Shown: one piece after another, positions 26,004 through 35,316 of the stretch | Layout: each line of letters opens with the position of its first letter | Position numbering within the stretch: the first letter of the stretch is position 1 | From: Nesterenkonia lutea | Lineage (GTDB): Bacteria; Actinomycetota; Actinomycetes; Actinomycetales; Micrococcaceae | NCBI RefSeq assembly: GCF_014873955.1 | Contig: NZ_JADBED010000001.1 | Span: 806,001-870,000 of the forward strand | DNA: 64,000 nt | Reading direction: 5' to 3' | Translations under genes and position numbers: made by a program | Notes under the pieces: generated by a model | The model's input: only the letters and a program-made list of their open reading frames with translations | Database searches by the model: none | Told to the model about the DNA's origin: nothing

Positions 26004-27197
26004 GTGAGCGGACAGGATCCCATGACCGGCGCGGGCTCGACGACGGGCCCTGGCTCGGGGACCGGCCGGCAGAGCCTGGACAGGCTCGGTCAGGGGCTGG
26101 CGCCGGAGGAGGCCCTGATCGGCGAGGAAGCTGAGGAGTCGGAGCGGCGAGCGAGCCAGGGCGGGCTCCTGGATCCGCTGTCTGCGCCGGTGATGTTTCA
26201 CCTGCGCGTGCCCGCCACCTCCGCGAATCTCGGCCCCGGCTACGACACCATGGGCCTGGCGCTGGGCCTGTACGACGAGATCACCGTCGAGGCCTCGCCG
26301 CGCCGCGCGGCCGAGGCGAACATCGAGATCAGCGTCGAGGGAGAAGGGGCGGCGACCCTGCCCCGTGATGCTTCGCACCTGGTGGTGACCCTGGTCGAGA
26401 AGATCCTCACCGCCAAGGGCTACAGCCTGCCAGATCTTCGGGTCAGGGCGCAGAACAACATCCCGCACAGCCGAGGGCTCGGATCCTCGGCCTCGGCCGT
26501 GGCATCCGCGGTGATGACCGCCGATGCGCTGCTGCCCGAGGGGCTGACCGAGGACGAGAAGCTGCAGATCGGCTCGCGGATCGAAGGCCACCCGGACAAC
26601 TATGTGCCGGCTCTGCGCGGCGGGGTCGCGATCTCCTGGCAGCAGATGCCGGGTGTGTTGAGCGCGGGAGGCGAGGGTGACGCCGCAGGGGCCTCGGCAG
26701 GAGATGCCCGCGCCGCACCCGCTCCCGGGGTCTTCAAGACGGCCCGCCTCGCCCCGCATCCTCTGCTGCGCACTGTGGTCGCGGTCCCAAACTTCGAACA
26801 GTCCACCCAGGTGGCCCGTGATCTGCTGCCGGCCCAGGTGGAGCATGCCCTCGCCGCCCGCAACTCTGCCCGCGCGGCGCTGCTCGTGCATGCCCTGACC
26901 AGCGCTCCGGAGCTGCTGCTGGAGGCCACCGAGGACTCCCTTCACCAGGAACAGCGCCGACCGGCGTTCCCCGGATCGATGGCGCTGGTGGACTCTCTGC
27001 GCGCCGCCGGGTTCCCGGCGGTGATCTCTGGAGCTGGACCTTCGGTCCTGGTGCTGGCCGCCGGCGACGAACAGGCCCGGGCCGCAGCTGAGCACATCGC
27101 TGTGCTCGGTGGACCCGACTCGCGGGGCCACGTGTTCACCCCCACGATCCTGCCGATCGCAGAGTCAGGTGCTACAGTGGAGGCACATCAGCGATGA
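26004..27197 (+). CDS. thrB: Homoserine kinase
   Basis: GHMP-family kinase phosphorylating homoserine. ATP loop PHSRGLGSSASAVASA (about residues 151-166), N-terminal VRVPATSANLGPG-type motif (here LRVPATSANLGPGYDTMGLAL, about 68-88), and C-terminal SGAGPSVLVL. With GTG 26004 the protein is 397 residues and has a roughly 60-residue Gly/Ser/Thr/Glu-rich N-terminal extension that most homoserine kinases lack. An ATG at 26193 would remove it, but there is no clear ribosome site there, whereas GTG 26004 follows thrC directly. An acidic/Ala-rich insertion (SAGGEGDAAGASAGDARAA) lies mid-protein. Confidence 0.92.
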   Translation: MSGQDPMTGAGSTTGPGSGTGRQSLDRLGQGLAPEEALIGEEAEESERRASQGGLLDPLSAPVMFHLRVPATSANLGPGYDTMGLALGLYDEITVEASPRRAAEANIEISVEGEGAATLPRDASHLVVTLVEKILTAKGYSLPDLRVRAQNNIPHSRGLGSSASAVASAVMTADALLPEGLTEDEKLQIGSRIEGHPDNYVPALRGGVAISWQQMPGVLSAGGEGDAAGASAGDARAAPAPGVFKTARLAPHPLLRTVVAVPNFEQSTQVARDLLPAQVEHALAARNSARAALLVHALTSAPELLLEATEDSLHQEQRRPAFPGSMALVDSLRAAGFPAVISGAGPSVLVLAAGDEQARAAAEHIAVLGGPDSRGHVFTPTILPIAESGATVEAHQR

Positions 27198-27501
27198 GGT
27201 GTGCTTCGCATACTGTCCTATAGGACCACCATGATGGCTCCGCAGGAATCACCGCGATGTTCTTTCGCGCGAGTTGCGCTTTTTCCTGAGCGCGCTGGCC
27301 GCTGCCTTCTCACCGAGAGGGATCCACCGGCCCCGCGATGATCTCACTCCCCGACGGGGACGAGGACCATGCAAGAAAACTCCCCAACTGTTGTATGCGT
27401 GAAAGAAACAGACATCATCCAACGGACTTCTGACGCTCCGTTGACGACACCGCAGGACGGCGCATCCGCCGGGCCTGCCTGACGAGGGGGAAGGAACCTT
27501 C
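27198..27501 (+). other. Leader of rho, no gene
   Basis: 304 bp between thrB and rho with no supported ORF. It is less GC-rich than its surroundings in places (27270-27290, 27365-27420). Long 5' leaders are usual for autoregulated rho genes. I find no riboswitch consensus and no convincing terminator. AAGGA before the GTG at 27502 is the rho ribosome site. Confidence 0.6.
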
Positions 27502-29817
27502 GTGACAGAAACCACCGCTGAGACCACTCAGACTCAGGACGCCGAGAAGGCCGAGTCTGCTGCACCCGAGGCCAAGAGCTCCGGGCTTGCCGGTCTGAAG
27601 CTCGCCCAGCTGCAGGCACTCGCCTCCCAGCTGGGCATCACCGGAAGCTCCCGGATGCGCAAATCTGCTCTGGTGGAGGCCATCTCCTCCCACCAGCGCG
27701 GTGGCGCCGTCGCCGAGCGCGACAAGAAGCAGGACCAGTCGGCCGCAGAGGGCCGTGACGGCCAGTCCACCAAGGGTGGAAAGCCCGAAGAGCAGGGCGG
27801 GGCCGAACAGCCCGCCGCGCCGAAGCGCAACCGGCGCCGGTCCAAGGCCGAGCCCGCTGCGCAGGACGCCCAGCCGAGCGAACCTGTCCAGAACGGCACC
27901 AGCGTCGACAACGCTGAGAAGGCCGAAGACGCTGGGAACGCCCAGAACACGCCAGACTCCCAGAACCCGCGCTCCGAGAACGGGCGAGCCCAGAACGGCC
28001 GCGGTGACGATGTCGCCGAGAATCGCAGTGCCGATCAGCAGGGTGGCGACAGCAACGGAGCCGAGGATTCCAGCGAGGGTCAGCCCCGCGGACGCAATCG
28101 CAACCGGCGCAATCGCAATCGCGAAGACAACGCCGCACAGCAGCAGGCACAGCAGCAGAACGCCCAGCAGCCCGACGCCCAGCAGTCCAGCAGCACGGAC
28201 CAGGACAACGACGGCGAGGGCCGCGGCCGCCGCAGCCGCAATGACGGCAGCAACCGGAACAGCCGCAACGACGACGGCGGACGTGACAACAGCCGCAGCG
28301 ACGACGGCGGGCGTGACAACAGCCGCAACGACGAAGGCGGACGTGACAACAACCGCAACGACGGCGGCGGTCGCAACAACCGCAACGACGACGGCGGGCG
28401 TGACAACAACCGCAACGACGGCGGCGGTCGCAACAACCGCAACGACGACGGCGGGCGGAACAACCGCGGTGACGATGGCGGGCGCAACCGCGCTGACGGC
28501 GGCCGGGATGAAGAACGCCGCAACCGCCGCAACCGGAACCGCAACGATCGCAATGACCGGGGCGATCGCAATGACCGCAACGATCGCAACGACCGCAATG
28601 ATCGCAGCGACCGCAACAGCCGTCGGCGCGGACGCGATCCCGAGATCGACGACACCGAGGTCACCGAGGACGACGTCCTGGTGCCGGTGGCAGGCATCCT
28701 GGACGTGCTGGACAACTACGCATTCGTGCGCACCTCGGGCTACCTGCCGGGGCCGAACGACGTCTATGTCTCGCTGGCCCAGGTCAAGCGGCACAACCTG
28801 CGCAAGGGCGACGCGGTCCACGGCCACATCCGGGCCCCGCGCGAGGGTGAGAACCCGAACAAGCGTCCCAAGTTCAACGCGCTGGTGAAGCTGGATGCAG
28901 TCAACGGACGTCCCTCAGAGGCCAACGAAGACCGCGTCGAGTTCAGCAAGCTCGTCCCGCTCTATCCTCAGGACCGTCTGCGTCTGGAAGGGGACCCGAA
29001 GAACATCGCGCCCCGCGTGATCGATCTGGTCGCCCCCATCGGCAAGGGTCAGCGCGGTCTGATCGTCTCCCCGCCCAAGGCGGGCAAGACGATCATCCTG
29101 CAGGCCCTGGCCAGCTCGATCAAGATCAACAATCCTGAGGTTCACCTCATGATGGTCCTGGTCGACGAGCGCCCTGAAGAGGTCACCGACATGCAGCGCA
29201 CGGTCGACGGCGAAGTCATCGCCTCGACCTTCGACCGCCCCGCTGACGACCACACCACAGTGGCCGAGCTGGCCATCGAACGCGCGAAGCGTCTGGTCGA
29301 GCTGGGCAAGGACGTCGTCGTGCTGCTGGATTCGATGACGCGTCTGGGTCGTGCCTACAACACCGCGGCTCCGGCCTCAGGCCGAATCCTCTCCGGCGGT
29401 GTGGATGCCAACGCGCTCTACCCGCCGAAGCGATTCTTCGGTGCGGCCCGCAACATCGAGAACGGCGGCTCGCTGACCATTCTCGCGACCGCGCTCGTGG
29501 AGACCGGGTCCAAGATGGACGAGGTCATCTTCGAGGAGTTCAAGGGCACCGGCAACATGGAGCTGCGTCTGTCCCGCCGTCTGGCGGACAAGCGCATCTT
29601 CCCGGCGGTCAACGTCAACGAGTCCTCCACCCGTCGCGAGGAGAATCTCCTCTCGACGGAGGAGGTCAAGATCATGTGGAAGCTGCGCCGCGTCCTCTCC
29701 GGACTCGAGCAGGAGCAGGGTCTTGAGCTGCTGATCAACAAGCTCAAGGAGACCCAGTCAAATGCTGAGTTCCTGATGCTCGCGTCCAAGACCGCGCTCG
29801 GAGACAAGGGCAACTAG
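27502..29817 (+). CDS. rho: Transcription termination factor Rho
   Basis: 771 residues, much longer than the roughly 420 of E. coli Rho. Rho_N domain LAGLKLAQLQALASQLGITG (about 30-50). A polar insertion of about 300 residues dominated by Asn, Arg, Asp, Gly and Gln, including nearly periodic RNDDGGRDN units (about 251-333) and an NDR/RND run (about 347-373). Cold-shock RNA-binding domain VLDVLDNYAFVRTSGYLPGPNDVYVS follows from about residue 400. ATPase core has SPPKAGKT (Walker A), DERPEEV and LLDSMTRLGRAYN. Hexameric RNA translocase. GTG start with AAGGA upstream. Confidence 0.96.
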   Translation: MTETTAETTQTQDAEKAESAAPEAKSSGLAGLKLAQLQALASQLGITGSSRMRKSALVEAISSHQRGGAVAERDKKQDQSAAEGRDGQSTKGGKPEEQGGAEQPAAPKRNRRRSKAEPAAQDAQPSEPVQNGTSVDNAEKAEDAGNAQNTPDSQNPRSENGRAQNGRGDDVAENRSADQQGGDSNGAEDSSEGQPRGRNRNRRNRNREDNAAQQQAQQQNAQQPDAQQSSSTDQDNDGEGRGRRSRNDGSNRNSRNDDGGRDNSRSDDGGRDNSRNDEGGRDNNRNDGGGRNNRNDDGGRDNNRNDGGGRNNRNDDGGRNNRGDDGGRNRADGGRDEERRNRRNRNRNDRNDRGDRNDRNDRNDRNDRSDRNSRRRGRDPEIDDTEVTEDDVLVPVAGILDVLDNYAFVRTSGYLPGPNDVYVSLAQVKRHNLRKGDAVHGHIRAPREGENPNKRPKFNALVKLDAVNGRPSEANEDRVEFSKLVPLYPQDRLRLEGDPKNIAPRVIDLVAPIGKGQRGLIVSPPKAGKTIILQALASSIKINNPEVHLMMVLVDERPEEVTDMQRTVDGEVIASTFDRPADDHTTVAELAIERAKRLVELGKDVVVLLDSMTRLGRAYNTAAPASGRILSGGVDANALYPPKRFFGAARNIENGGSLTILATALVETGSKMDEVIFEEFKGTGNMELRLSRRLADKRIFPAVNVNESSTRREENLLSTEEVKIMWKLRRVLSGLEQEQGLELLINKLKETQSNAEFLMLASKTALGDKGN
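28252..28500 (+). repeat. Degenerate Asn-Asp-Gly-Arg coding repeats in rho
   Basis: Tandem, imperfect units of 27-42 bp such as CGCAACGACGACGGCGGGCG encode RNDDGGRDN-type peptides about eight to ten times. A second run of RND/NDR codons occupies about 28540-28620. Confidence 0.85.
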
Positions 29818-29831
29818 CCGCCTGAACAGCT

Positions 29832-29867
29832 GAAGCCCGGGGAGAGCGTGAGCTCGCCCCGGGCTTC
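29832..29867 (+). terminator. Terminator after rho
   Basis: Perfect 11-bp stem GAAGCCCGGGG/CCCCGGGCTTC with a 14-nt loop, 14 nt after the stop codon. Confidence 0.85.
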
Positions 29868-29934
29868 GCCTGTACCGTCCCGGTCCGCAACCGCCCGCGT
29901 CGTCGCGGCGTCACGGAAGTAGAGAGAACCCGCC

Positions 29935-31041
29935 ATGAGCGCAGAGATCAACGCCCGGATGTTCGACTCCGTCTCCACGCTGCTCGCCGAGCATGCGGAG
30001 CTCCAGGAGAAGCTCGCTGACCCCGAGGTGCACGCCGATCAGTCCCTGGCGCGCCGTCTGGGCCGAAGGTATGCCCAGCTCAACGGGGTTGCCGAGGCTC
30101 ATCGGAACTGGAAGCGGCTCAGCGAGGACCTGGCGACCACTCAGGAGCTCGCCGAGGAGGACTCTGATTTCGCCGCAGAGATCCCGGCCCTGACCCAGCA
30201 GCTGGAGGCCGCTGCGGCCAAGCTGCTGCGCATGCTGATACCCCGCGATGAGAACGACGTCCGCAATGTCATCATCGAGGTCAAGGGTGGCGCTGGAGGC
30301 GACGAGGCGGCGCTCTTCGCAGGAGACCTGCTCAGGATGTACACCCGCTATGCCGAATCCAAGGGGTGGAAGACCGAGATCCTCTCCTCCACCACATCGG
30401 ACGCCGGCGGGTACAAGGATGTGCAGATGGCGATCAAGTCCTCCACCAATGATCCGGCCCAGGGCGTCTACGCCCACCTGAAGTTCGAAGGCGGGGTGCA
30501 CCGGGTCCAGCGCGTTCCCGAGACGGAGTCTCAGGGACGCATCCACACCTCGGCCGCCGGCGTGCTGGTGCTGCCGGAGGTGGACGAGCCCGAGGAGATC
30601 GAACTCGCACAGAACGATCTCAAGATCGACGTCTACCGCTCCTCCGGGCCCGGCGGACAGAGCGTGAACACCACCGACTCCGCCGTGCGCATCACCCACC
30701 TTCCGACCGGGATCGTGGTGGCCATGCAGAATGAGAAGTCGCAGCTGCAGAACAAGGAGGCGGCGATGCGTGTGCTGCGCTCCCGCATCCTCGCTCATCA
30801 GCAGGAGCAGATCGACGCGGACAATGCCCAGGTGCGCAAGTCTCAGGTCCGCACCATGGACCGCTCGGAGCGGATCCGCACCTATAACTACCCGGAGAAC
30901 CGGATCGCCGATCATCGCACCGGTTATAAGGCCTACAACCTCGACACCGTGATCAACGGGGACCTCGAAGCCGTGATCCAGTCCTGCGTCGAGCTCGACG
31001 AGCAGGAGCGGCTCGCCGCGCTGAACAACACCGAGGATTGA
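29935..31041 (+). CDS. prfA: Peptide chain release factor 1
   Basis: 368 residues. Reads UAA/UAG stop codons and triggers peptide release. GGQ motif at residues 240-242 in [17 protein letters not shown], codon-recognition tripeptide PET in [17 protein letters not shown] (RF1 type, not SPF of RF2). The GGQ glutamine is the target of PrmC, encoded next with overlapping codons. Only about 115 bp separate it from rho, and the rpmE gene often found there in actinobacteria is absent. Confidence 0.97.
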   Translation: MSAEINARMFDSVSTLLAEHAELQEKLADPEVHADQSLARRLGRRYAQLNGVAEAHRNWKRLSEDLATTQELAEEDSDFAAEIPALTQQLEAAAAKLLRMLIPRDENDVRNVIIEVKGGAGGDEAALFAGDLLRMYTRYAESKGWKTEILSSTTSDAGGYKDVQMAIKSSTNDPAQGVYAHLKFEGGVHRVQRVPETESQGRIHTSAAGVLVLPEVDEPEEIELAQNDLKIDVYRSSGPGGQSVNTTDSAVRITHLPTGIVVAMQNEKSQLQNKEAAMRVLRSRILAHQQEQIDADNAQVRKSQVRTMDRSERIRTYNYPENRIADHRTGYKAYNLDTVINGDLEAVIQSCVELDEQERLAALNNTED

Positions 31042-31046
31042 GCGAG

Positions 31047-32012
31047 ATGGTCCAGCAGGAGTCCGGAGCTCATTCCTCTCCAGAGATCAAGCACCGCCCG
31101 GGAGGGCAGCACGCCGACGTGCTGCTGAAGACGGGTGCCGATCGCCTCACCGAGGCGGGAGTGCCCAGTCCGCGGACGGATGCCGAGATCCTCGCCGCCC
31201 ACGTGCTGGGCGTGCCGCGGGGAAGACTCGCGGCGATGGCCATCGCCGGCAGCGACGTCTCGTCCGGGGATGCCTCTCGCTACCTCGACCTGGTGGAGGA
31301 GCGCGCCAGCCGCGTTCCGCTGCAGCACCTGACCGGACTGGCTCCGTTCCGTCATCTGGAGCTCCGCGTGGGACCGGGGGTCTTCATACCCCGCCCAGAG
31401 ACCGAGCAGGTCGCCCAGGCGGCTCTCGATCAGCTGGCCCGGGTGGCGCAGAGCCGCCCTGCACAGTGGCGGCCGCGCGTGATCGACCTCGGCACCGGTT
31501 CCGGTGCGCTCGCCGCGGCCATCGCCTCGGAGCATCCGGGCGCTGAGGTCCACGCAGTGGAGCTCTCGGCGCAGGCCGCGGCCTGGGCCGAGATGAATCT
31601 GCGCCCGCTGGGAGTGACCTTGCATCAGCGTGACCTGCGTGAGGTGCCCGCAGACTGGGAGTCGAGCTTCGACGTCGTCGTGTCCAATCCCCCCTACATT
31701 CCCGCCGGCATGGTCCCGCGGGAGGAGGAGGTGCGCGTCCACGACCCCGAACTGGCGCTCTACGGCGGCGGAGCGGACGGGCTGAGCATGCCCCACGCCG
31801 TGATCGCCGCCGCCAAGCGGCTGCTCGTGCCGGGAGGCTGGTTCATCCTGGAGCATGCCGAGGTGCAGGCGCCTGTGCTCGCGGAGCACTGCCGCGCGGA
31901 CGCAGCGCTGGAGCGGGTCGCCACCCACCAGGACCTCGCCGGGAGGGACCGGGCGACAAGCGCGCACCTTGGCGAGGAACCGGCACCGAGCGTGGAAGAA
32001 TGGCGCGCGTGA
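31047..32012 (+). CDS. prmC: Release factor N5-glutamine methyltransferase
   Basis: 321 residues from ATG 31047 (a TTG at 31038 overlapping the prfA stop is the alternative). SAM-dependent methylase of the GGQ glutamine in RF1/RF2. N-terminal helical domain, SAM motif VIDLGTGSGALAAAIASEHP (about 148-167), catalytic NPPY in VVVSNPPYIPAG (about 210-221). Overlaps the next gene by 13 nt, showing a translationally coupled prfA-prmC-tsaC chain. Confidence 0.94.
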   Translation: MVQQESGAHSSPEIKHRPGGQHADVLLKTGADRLTEAGVPSPRTDAEILAAHVLGVPRGRLAAMAIAGSDVSSGDASRYLDLVEERASRVPLQHLTGLAPFRHLELRVGPGVFIPRPETEQVAQAALDQLARVAQSRPAQWRPRVIDLGTGSGALAAAIASEHPGAEVHAVELSAQAAAWAEMNLRPLGVTLHQRDLREVPADWESSFDVVVSNPPYIPAGMVPREEEVRVHDPELALYGGGADGLSMPHAVIAAAKRLLVPGGWFILEHAEVQAPVLAEHCRADAALERVATHQDLAGRDRATSAHLGEEPAPSVEEWRA

Positions 32013-32677
32013 GCCGAACAGTCGACTGCATGGACCCCGCATCCCGCGCACAGGGAATCGCCCAGGCCCAGGACGCGCTCTCCCGCGGGGAGGTCGTGGT
32101 CCTGCCCACCGACACCGTGTACGGCATCGGCGCCGATGCGTTCTCCCCACAGGCGGTGGCGGTGCTGCTCGCGGCCAAGGGACGCAGCCGCACGATGCCG
32201 CCGCCGGTGCTGATCGGACGTGCCGAGGTCATGGACGCGCTGGCCATCGACGTGCCGGATCATGCGCGCAGGCTCGCCGAAGCGTTCTGGCCCGGCGCGA
32301 TGACACTCATCCTGCAGGCTCAGCCGTCTCTGCACTGGGACCTGGGGGAGACCCACGGGACCGTCGCGCTGCGCATGCCCGCGGATGAGCTGGCCCTGGA
32401 CCTGCTCAACGCCACCGGACCACTGGCGGTGTCCTCGGCGAACCGCACCGGCATGGACGCCGCGACCACCATCCACCAGGCTCAGCAGATGCTGGCCGAG
32501 TCGGTCTCTGTCTACCTCGACGACGGCGAACGAAGCGCCAGCGCCGCATCGACGATCATCGACGCCACGGTGACTCCGCCCCGTGTGGTGCGCGCGGGTG
32601 CGCTCCCGCTGGCTGAGATCCAGGCCATCGAGCCCAGCGTCCTCTCCGACGCAGAGGCGTCCGACTCACCCTCATGA
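32000..32677 (+). CDS. tsaC: L-threonylcarbamoyladenylate synthase (Sua5/YwlC/YrdC)
   Basis: 225 residues, single YrdC domain. Makes threonylcarbamoyl-AMP for t6A37 tRNA modification from Thr, bicarbonate and ATP. Motifs: VVLPTDTVYGIGADAF, KGRSRTMPPPVLIG, and SSANRTGMDAA near residue 145. Overlaps prmC upstream and shares ATGA with the glycosyltransferase gene downstream. It lacks the C-terminal Sua5 domain, so TsaC-type length. The last 15 residues are Ser/Glu/Asp-rich. Confidence 0.93.
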   Translation: MARVSRTVDCMDPASRAQGIAQAQDALSRGEVVVLPTDTVYGIGADAFSPQAVAVLLAAKGRSRTMPPPVLIGRAEVMDALAIDVPDHARRLAEAFWPGAMTLILQAQPSLHWDLGETHGTVALRMPADELALDLLNATGPLAVSSANRTGMDAATTIHQAQQMLAESVSVYLDDGERSASAASTIIDATVTPPRVVRAGALPLAEIQAIEPSVLSDAEASDSPS

Positions 32678-33843
32678 TCTATTTCCTGGCCGTCCTCGCC
32701 GTCTCCATGGTGGTCACCTATCTGCTGACCCCGCTGGTCCGCACGGTCGCCATGAAGCTGGGCATCTACACGCAGATCCGCGACCGTGATGTGCACAGTC
32801 AGATCAAGCCACGCTGGGGCGGTGTGGCGATGTTCCTCGGCATGGTGGTGGGACTCGCGGCCGCCTCCACCATTCCCTATCTCGGGGGCATCTTCGCCGA
32901 TCTGACCCCGGTGCGCGGCATCCTGGCGGCGATGGTGCTGATCCTCGTGGTCGGCATGGCCGACGACGCCTGGGACATCCCCTGGATGGTCAAGCTCGCC
33001 GGGCAGGTGGGCTCGGCAGTGATCCTGGTGCTGCATGGGATCCAGCTCGAGGTCATGCCGGTGGGCTGGCTGGGCGTCGGGGGACCCTGGGTGCAGGCCT
33101 TCCTCACCGTGTTCGTGGTGGTGCTGACCATCAATGCCTTCAACTTCATCGACGGCCTGGACGGCCTGGCCGCAGGCGTCGCCGCCCTGGGCGGTGCCGC
33201 GTTCTTCATCTACAGCTATCTGCTCACGCTTTCGATCAATGCCTTCGACGCCTCCAACCTGGTGACCCTGCTGATGGCCGTGCTCCTCGGGTCATGCCTG
33301 GGCTTCCTGCCGCATAATTTCTACCCCTCGAAGATCATCATGGGCGACACCGGGGCGATGCTGCTGGGACTGGTCATGGCGGCCGGGGCCCTCGCGGTGA
33401 CGGCCGACGTCGGGCAGCTGGGTGAGGGCTTCCGCTTCCGCAACGTCCCCGCGTACATGCCGATCCTGCTGCCGCTGGCGGTGACCCTGCTGCCGCTGCT
33501 GGACCTGGCCCTGGCCGTGGCCCGCCGGACCGCACGCGGCGCCTCGCCCTTCAGCCCCGACCGCGGACATCTGCACCACAAGCTGGTCGACGGCGGCTAC
33601 TCCCACCCGCAGGCAGTGCTGCTGCTCTATCTCTGGTCCGGTCTCTTCGCCTTCGGCGCGGTCTCCTTCAACTTCATCGACTGGTGGATCGTCACGCTGG
33701 GCATGGTGCTCAGCCTCGGCGCCGCGGTGGTGCTGACCCTGGGTCCATGGCTGCGCCGGCGAGCCCTGCGAGTCAATCGGGCGGCGGCCCAGCAGGTCCT
33801 GCGCGAGCGGGTCACACGTTCTGCCTCACGGCGTCGAGACTAG
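32674..33843 (+). CDS. WecA/TagO-like undecaprenyl-phosphate sugar-1-phosphate transferase
   Basis: 389 residues, about 11 transmembrane helices, MraY/WecA polyprenyl-phosphate transferase family. Conserved loops are KPRWGGVAMFLGM, VGMADDAWDIPWMVKLAGQ (DDxxD-type), NAFNFIDGLDGLAAG, and the HLHHKLVDGGYSH histidine loop near residue 305. Transfers a sugar-1-phosphate (GlcNAc in WecA) to the lipid carrier for cell-envelope glycans. In many actinobacteria it directly precedes the atp operon, as here. ATGA overlap with tsaC. Confidence 0.9.
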   Translation: MIYFLAVLAVSMVVTYLLTPLVRTVAMKLGIYTQIRDRDVHSQIKPRWGGVAMFLGMVVGLAAASTIPYLGGIFADLTPVRGILAAMVLILVVGMADDAWDIPWMVKLAGQVGSAVILVLHGIQLEVMPVGWLGVGGPWVQAFLTVFVVVLTINAFNFIDGLDGLAAGVAALGGAAFFIYSYLLTLSINAFDASNLVTLLMAVLLGSCLGFLPHNFYPSKIIMGDTGAMLLGLVMAAGALAVTADVGQLGEGFRFRNVPAYMPILLPLAVTLLPLLDLALAVARRTARGASPFSPDRGHLHHKLVDGGYSHPQAVLLLYLWSGLFAFGAVSFNFIDWWIVTLGMVLSLGAAVVLTLGPWLRRRALRVNRAAAQQVLRERVTRSASRRRD

Positions 33844-33916
33844 ATCCGCGACTGTTGCGCCGGGGTCCCGTGCGCGGTGACGGACCCCGTAATTCTGATA
33901 GGCTCTTGGGGACTTA

Positions 33917-33951
33917 CCACCGAGTTCTGTGTCCTTTGACACCTGCGGTGG
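33917..33951 (+). other. Hairpin in the atp operon leader
   Basis: CCACCG/CGGTGG outer stem enclosing GTGTC-CTTT-GACAC. It lies about 135 nt before the atpB start in the 241-bp gap that follows the WecA-like gene. No T-run follows, so it may be a leader structure rather than a terminator. Confidence 0.45.
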
Positions 33952-34084
33952 AAAGTTGCCTGTGAACGGTCGTTCGGGAGTCTCTCGATAGGCTGGCGGT
34001 TCACTTCAAGGCGAGACGGAGTTGATCCGGCTCCCGATGCCCGGGGCACCAGCCCACTGACGGACACCGCAGAGAGGACCAGCG

Positions 34085-34894
34085 TTGCATTCGCTTGCGC
34101 TCATGGCCACCAATGAAGGTGGCTTCCAGCCGCCCACGATCTCCGAGACGCACCTCCCAGAGATCTTCCCCTGGATGGCGGAGTGGGGGACCGGCTTCGG
34201 CAAGAACATGCTGATGGTCATTCTTTCGGTCATCGTCATCTCCTGGTTCTTCATGTGGGCGATCCGGAAGCAGTCCATCGTCCCCTCACGCGCACAGTAC
34301 ATCGCAGAAGCCGGATACGGGTTCGTGCGGCACACACTCGGTCGCGACATCCTCGGCGAGAAGCACTTCCGCCAGTGGATTCCTCTGCTCTTCGCCGTCT
34401 TCTTCTTCGTGCTGGTGAACAACATCTTCGGAGCCGTCCCGGGGCTCCAGCTGCCCACGTTCTCGCACGCCGGTCCGGCCTATGCGCTGGCCGTCATCAT
34501 CTGGGCGACCTGGATCGTGCTCGGGTTCAAGACCCACGGCCCGAAGTTCATCAAGCTCATGACGGTGCCCTCGGGCGTGCCGAAGTGGCTGCTCCCGCTG
34601 CTCGTGGTCCTGGAGTTCCTCTCGAACTTCATCATCCGGCCGCTCACGCACTCGCTGCGTCTGATGGCCGTGATGCTCGCCGGGCACATCATCGTGATGC
34701 TCGCCGGCAGCGGAGTGGAGTTCCTGGTCGCCCAGCAGGGCGGTCTGGCTGACTACGGGCTCGGCGGGCTGATCCTGATCGGCTCCATCCCGCTGTACTT
34801 CCTGGAGCTCGTGATGATGGTCCTGCAGGCCTTCGTCTTCGCCCTGCTGACCGCGATCTACATCCAGGGCTCGATCGAGGCAGACGCCCACTGA
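34085..34894 (+). CDS. atpB: ATP synthase Fo subunit a
   Basis: 269 residues. Proton half-channel subunit with five to six membrane helices. TTG 34085 is chosen because GAGAGGA (34071-34078) is well spaced from it; ATG 34103 has none. The essential stator arginine is in RPLTHSLRLMAVMLAGHI (helix 5), where the usual FGN/FAN after LRL is MAV. First gene of atpBEFHAGDC. The small atpI gene often found before it is not visible. Confidence 0.95.
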   Translation: MHSLALMATNEGGFQPPTISETHLPEIFPWMAEWGTGFGKNMLMVILSVIVISWFFMWAIRKQSIVPSRAQYIAEAGYGFVRHTLGRDILGEKHFRQWIPLLFAVFFFVLVNNIFGAVPGLQLPTFSHAGPAYALAVIIWATWIVLGFKTHGPKFIKLMTVPSGVPKWLLPLLVVLEFLSNFIIRPLTHSLRLMAVMLAGHIIVMLAGSGVEFLVAQQGGLADYGLGGLILIGSIPLYFLELVMMVLQAFVFALLTAIYIQGSIEADAH

Positions 34895-35032
34895 TCAGAT
34901 TTCCTCAAGGCGGCTCGATGTCTCCCCGGAGATCTCGAGCGGCAGCGGCGGACCGGCACATGCCGGAAAGCCTGACACTGAACCGTCCGCGTGACACGCA
35001 CGCCGGACTCAGACAGAAAGTGAGCAACACAT

Positions 35033-35236
35033 ATGGACGGCACACTGAACATGGTCGGCATGGGTCTCGCAGGCTTCGGCGCTGCACTGGCCATCGGCAT
35101 GATCTTCTCGGCCTACCTCAACGGTGTGGCACGGCAGCCAGAGGCGCAGCGCGTCCTGCAGCCGATCGCGATCCTCGGCTTCGCACTCGCAGAGGCGGTC
35201 TTCATCCTTGCCATCGTCTTCGCCTTCGTGCTCTGA
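35033..35236 (+). CDS. atpE: ATP synthase Fo subunit c
   Basis: 67 residues. Two-helix hairpin with polar loop RQPE (34-37) and ion-binding carboxylate Glu54 in [16 protein letters not shown]. The Glu environment lacks the Gln/Ser/Thr signature of Na+-coupled rings, so H+ coupling is inferred. About 140 bp separates it from atpB, larger than usual for the operon. Confidence 0.96.
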   Translation: MDGTLNMVGMGLAGFGAALAIGMIFSAYLNGVARQPEAQRVLQPIAILGFALAEAVFILAIVFAFVL

Positions 35237-35316
35237 CGCTGGTCCGATTCTTCTGGGACGGGCTCGGTGCTCCGAGCTCTCTGAGATCGTCTGACTACTG
35301 AAAAAAGGGTGAACAC

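Noticed and set aside
27198..27501. Riboswitch in the rho leader
   Set aside because: No known aptamer consensus is recognisable; the leader is left as unexplained.
28252..28620. Possible CRISPR-like array
   Set aside because: Repeats are within the rho reading frame, are contiguous without spacers and keep codon phase.
27415..28827. 470-residue open frame on the minus strand opposite rho
   Set aside because: It is the antisense shadow of the Asn/Asp/Arg codon repeats; no ribosome site and the composition is low-complexity Val/Ala only.
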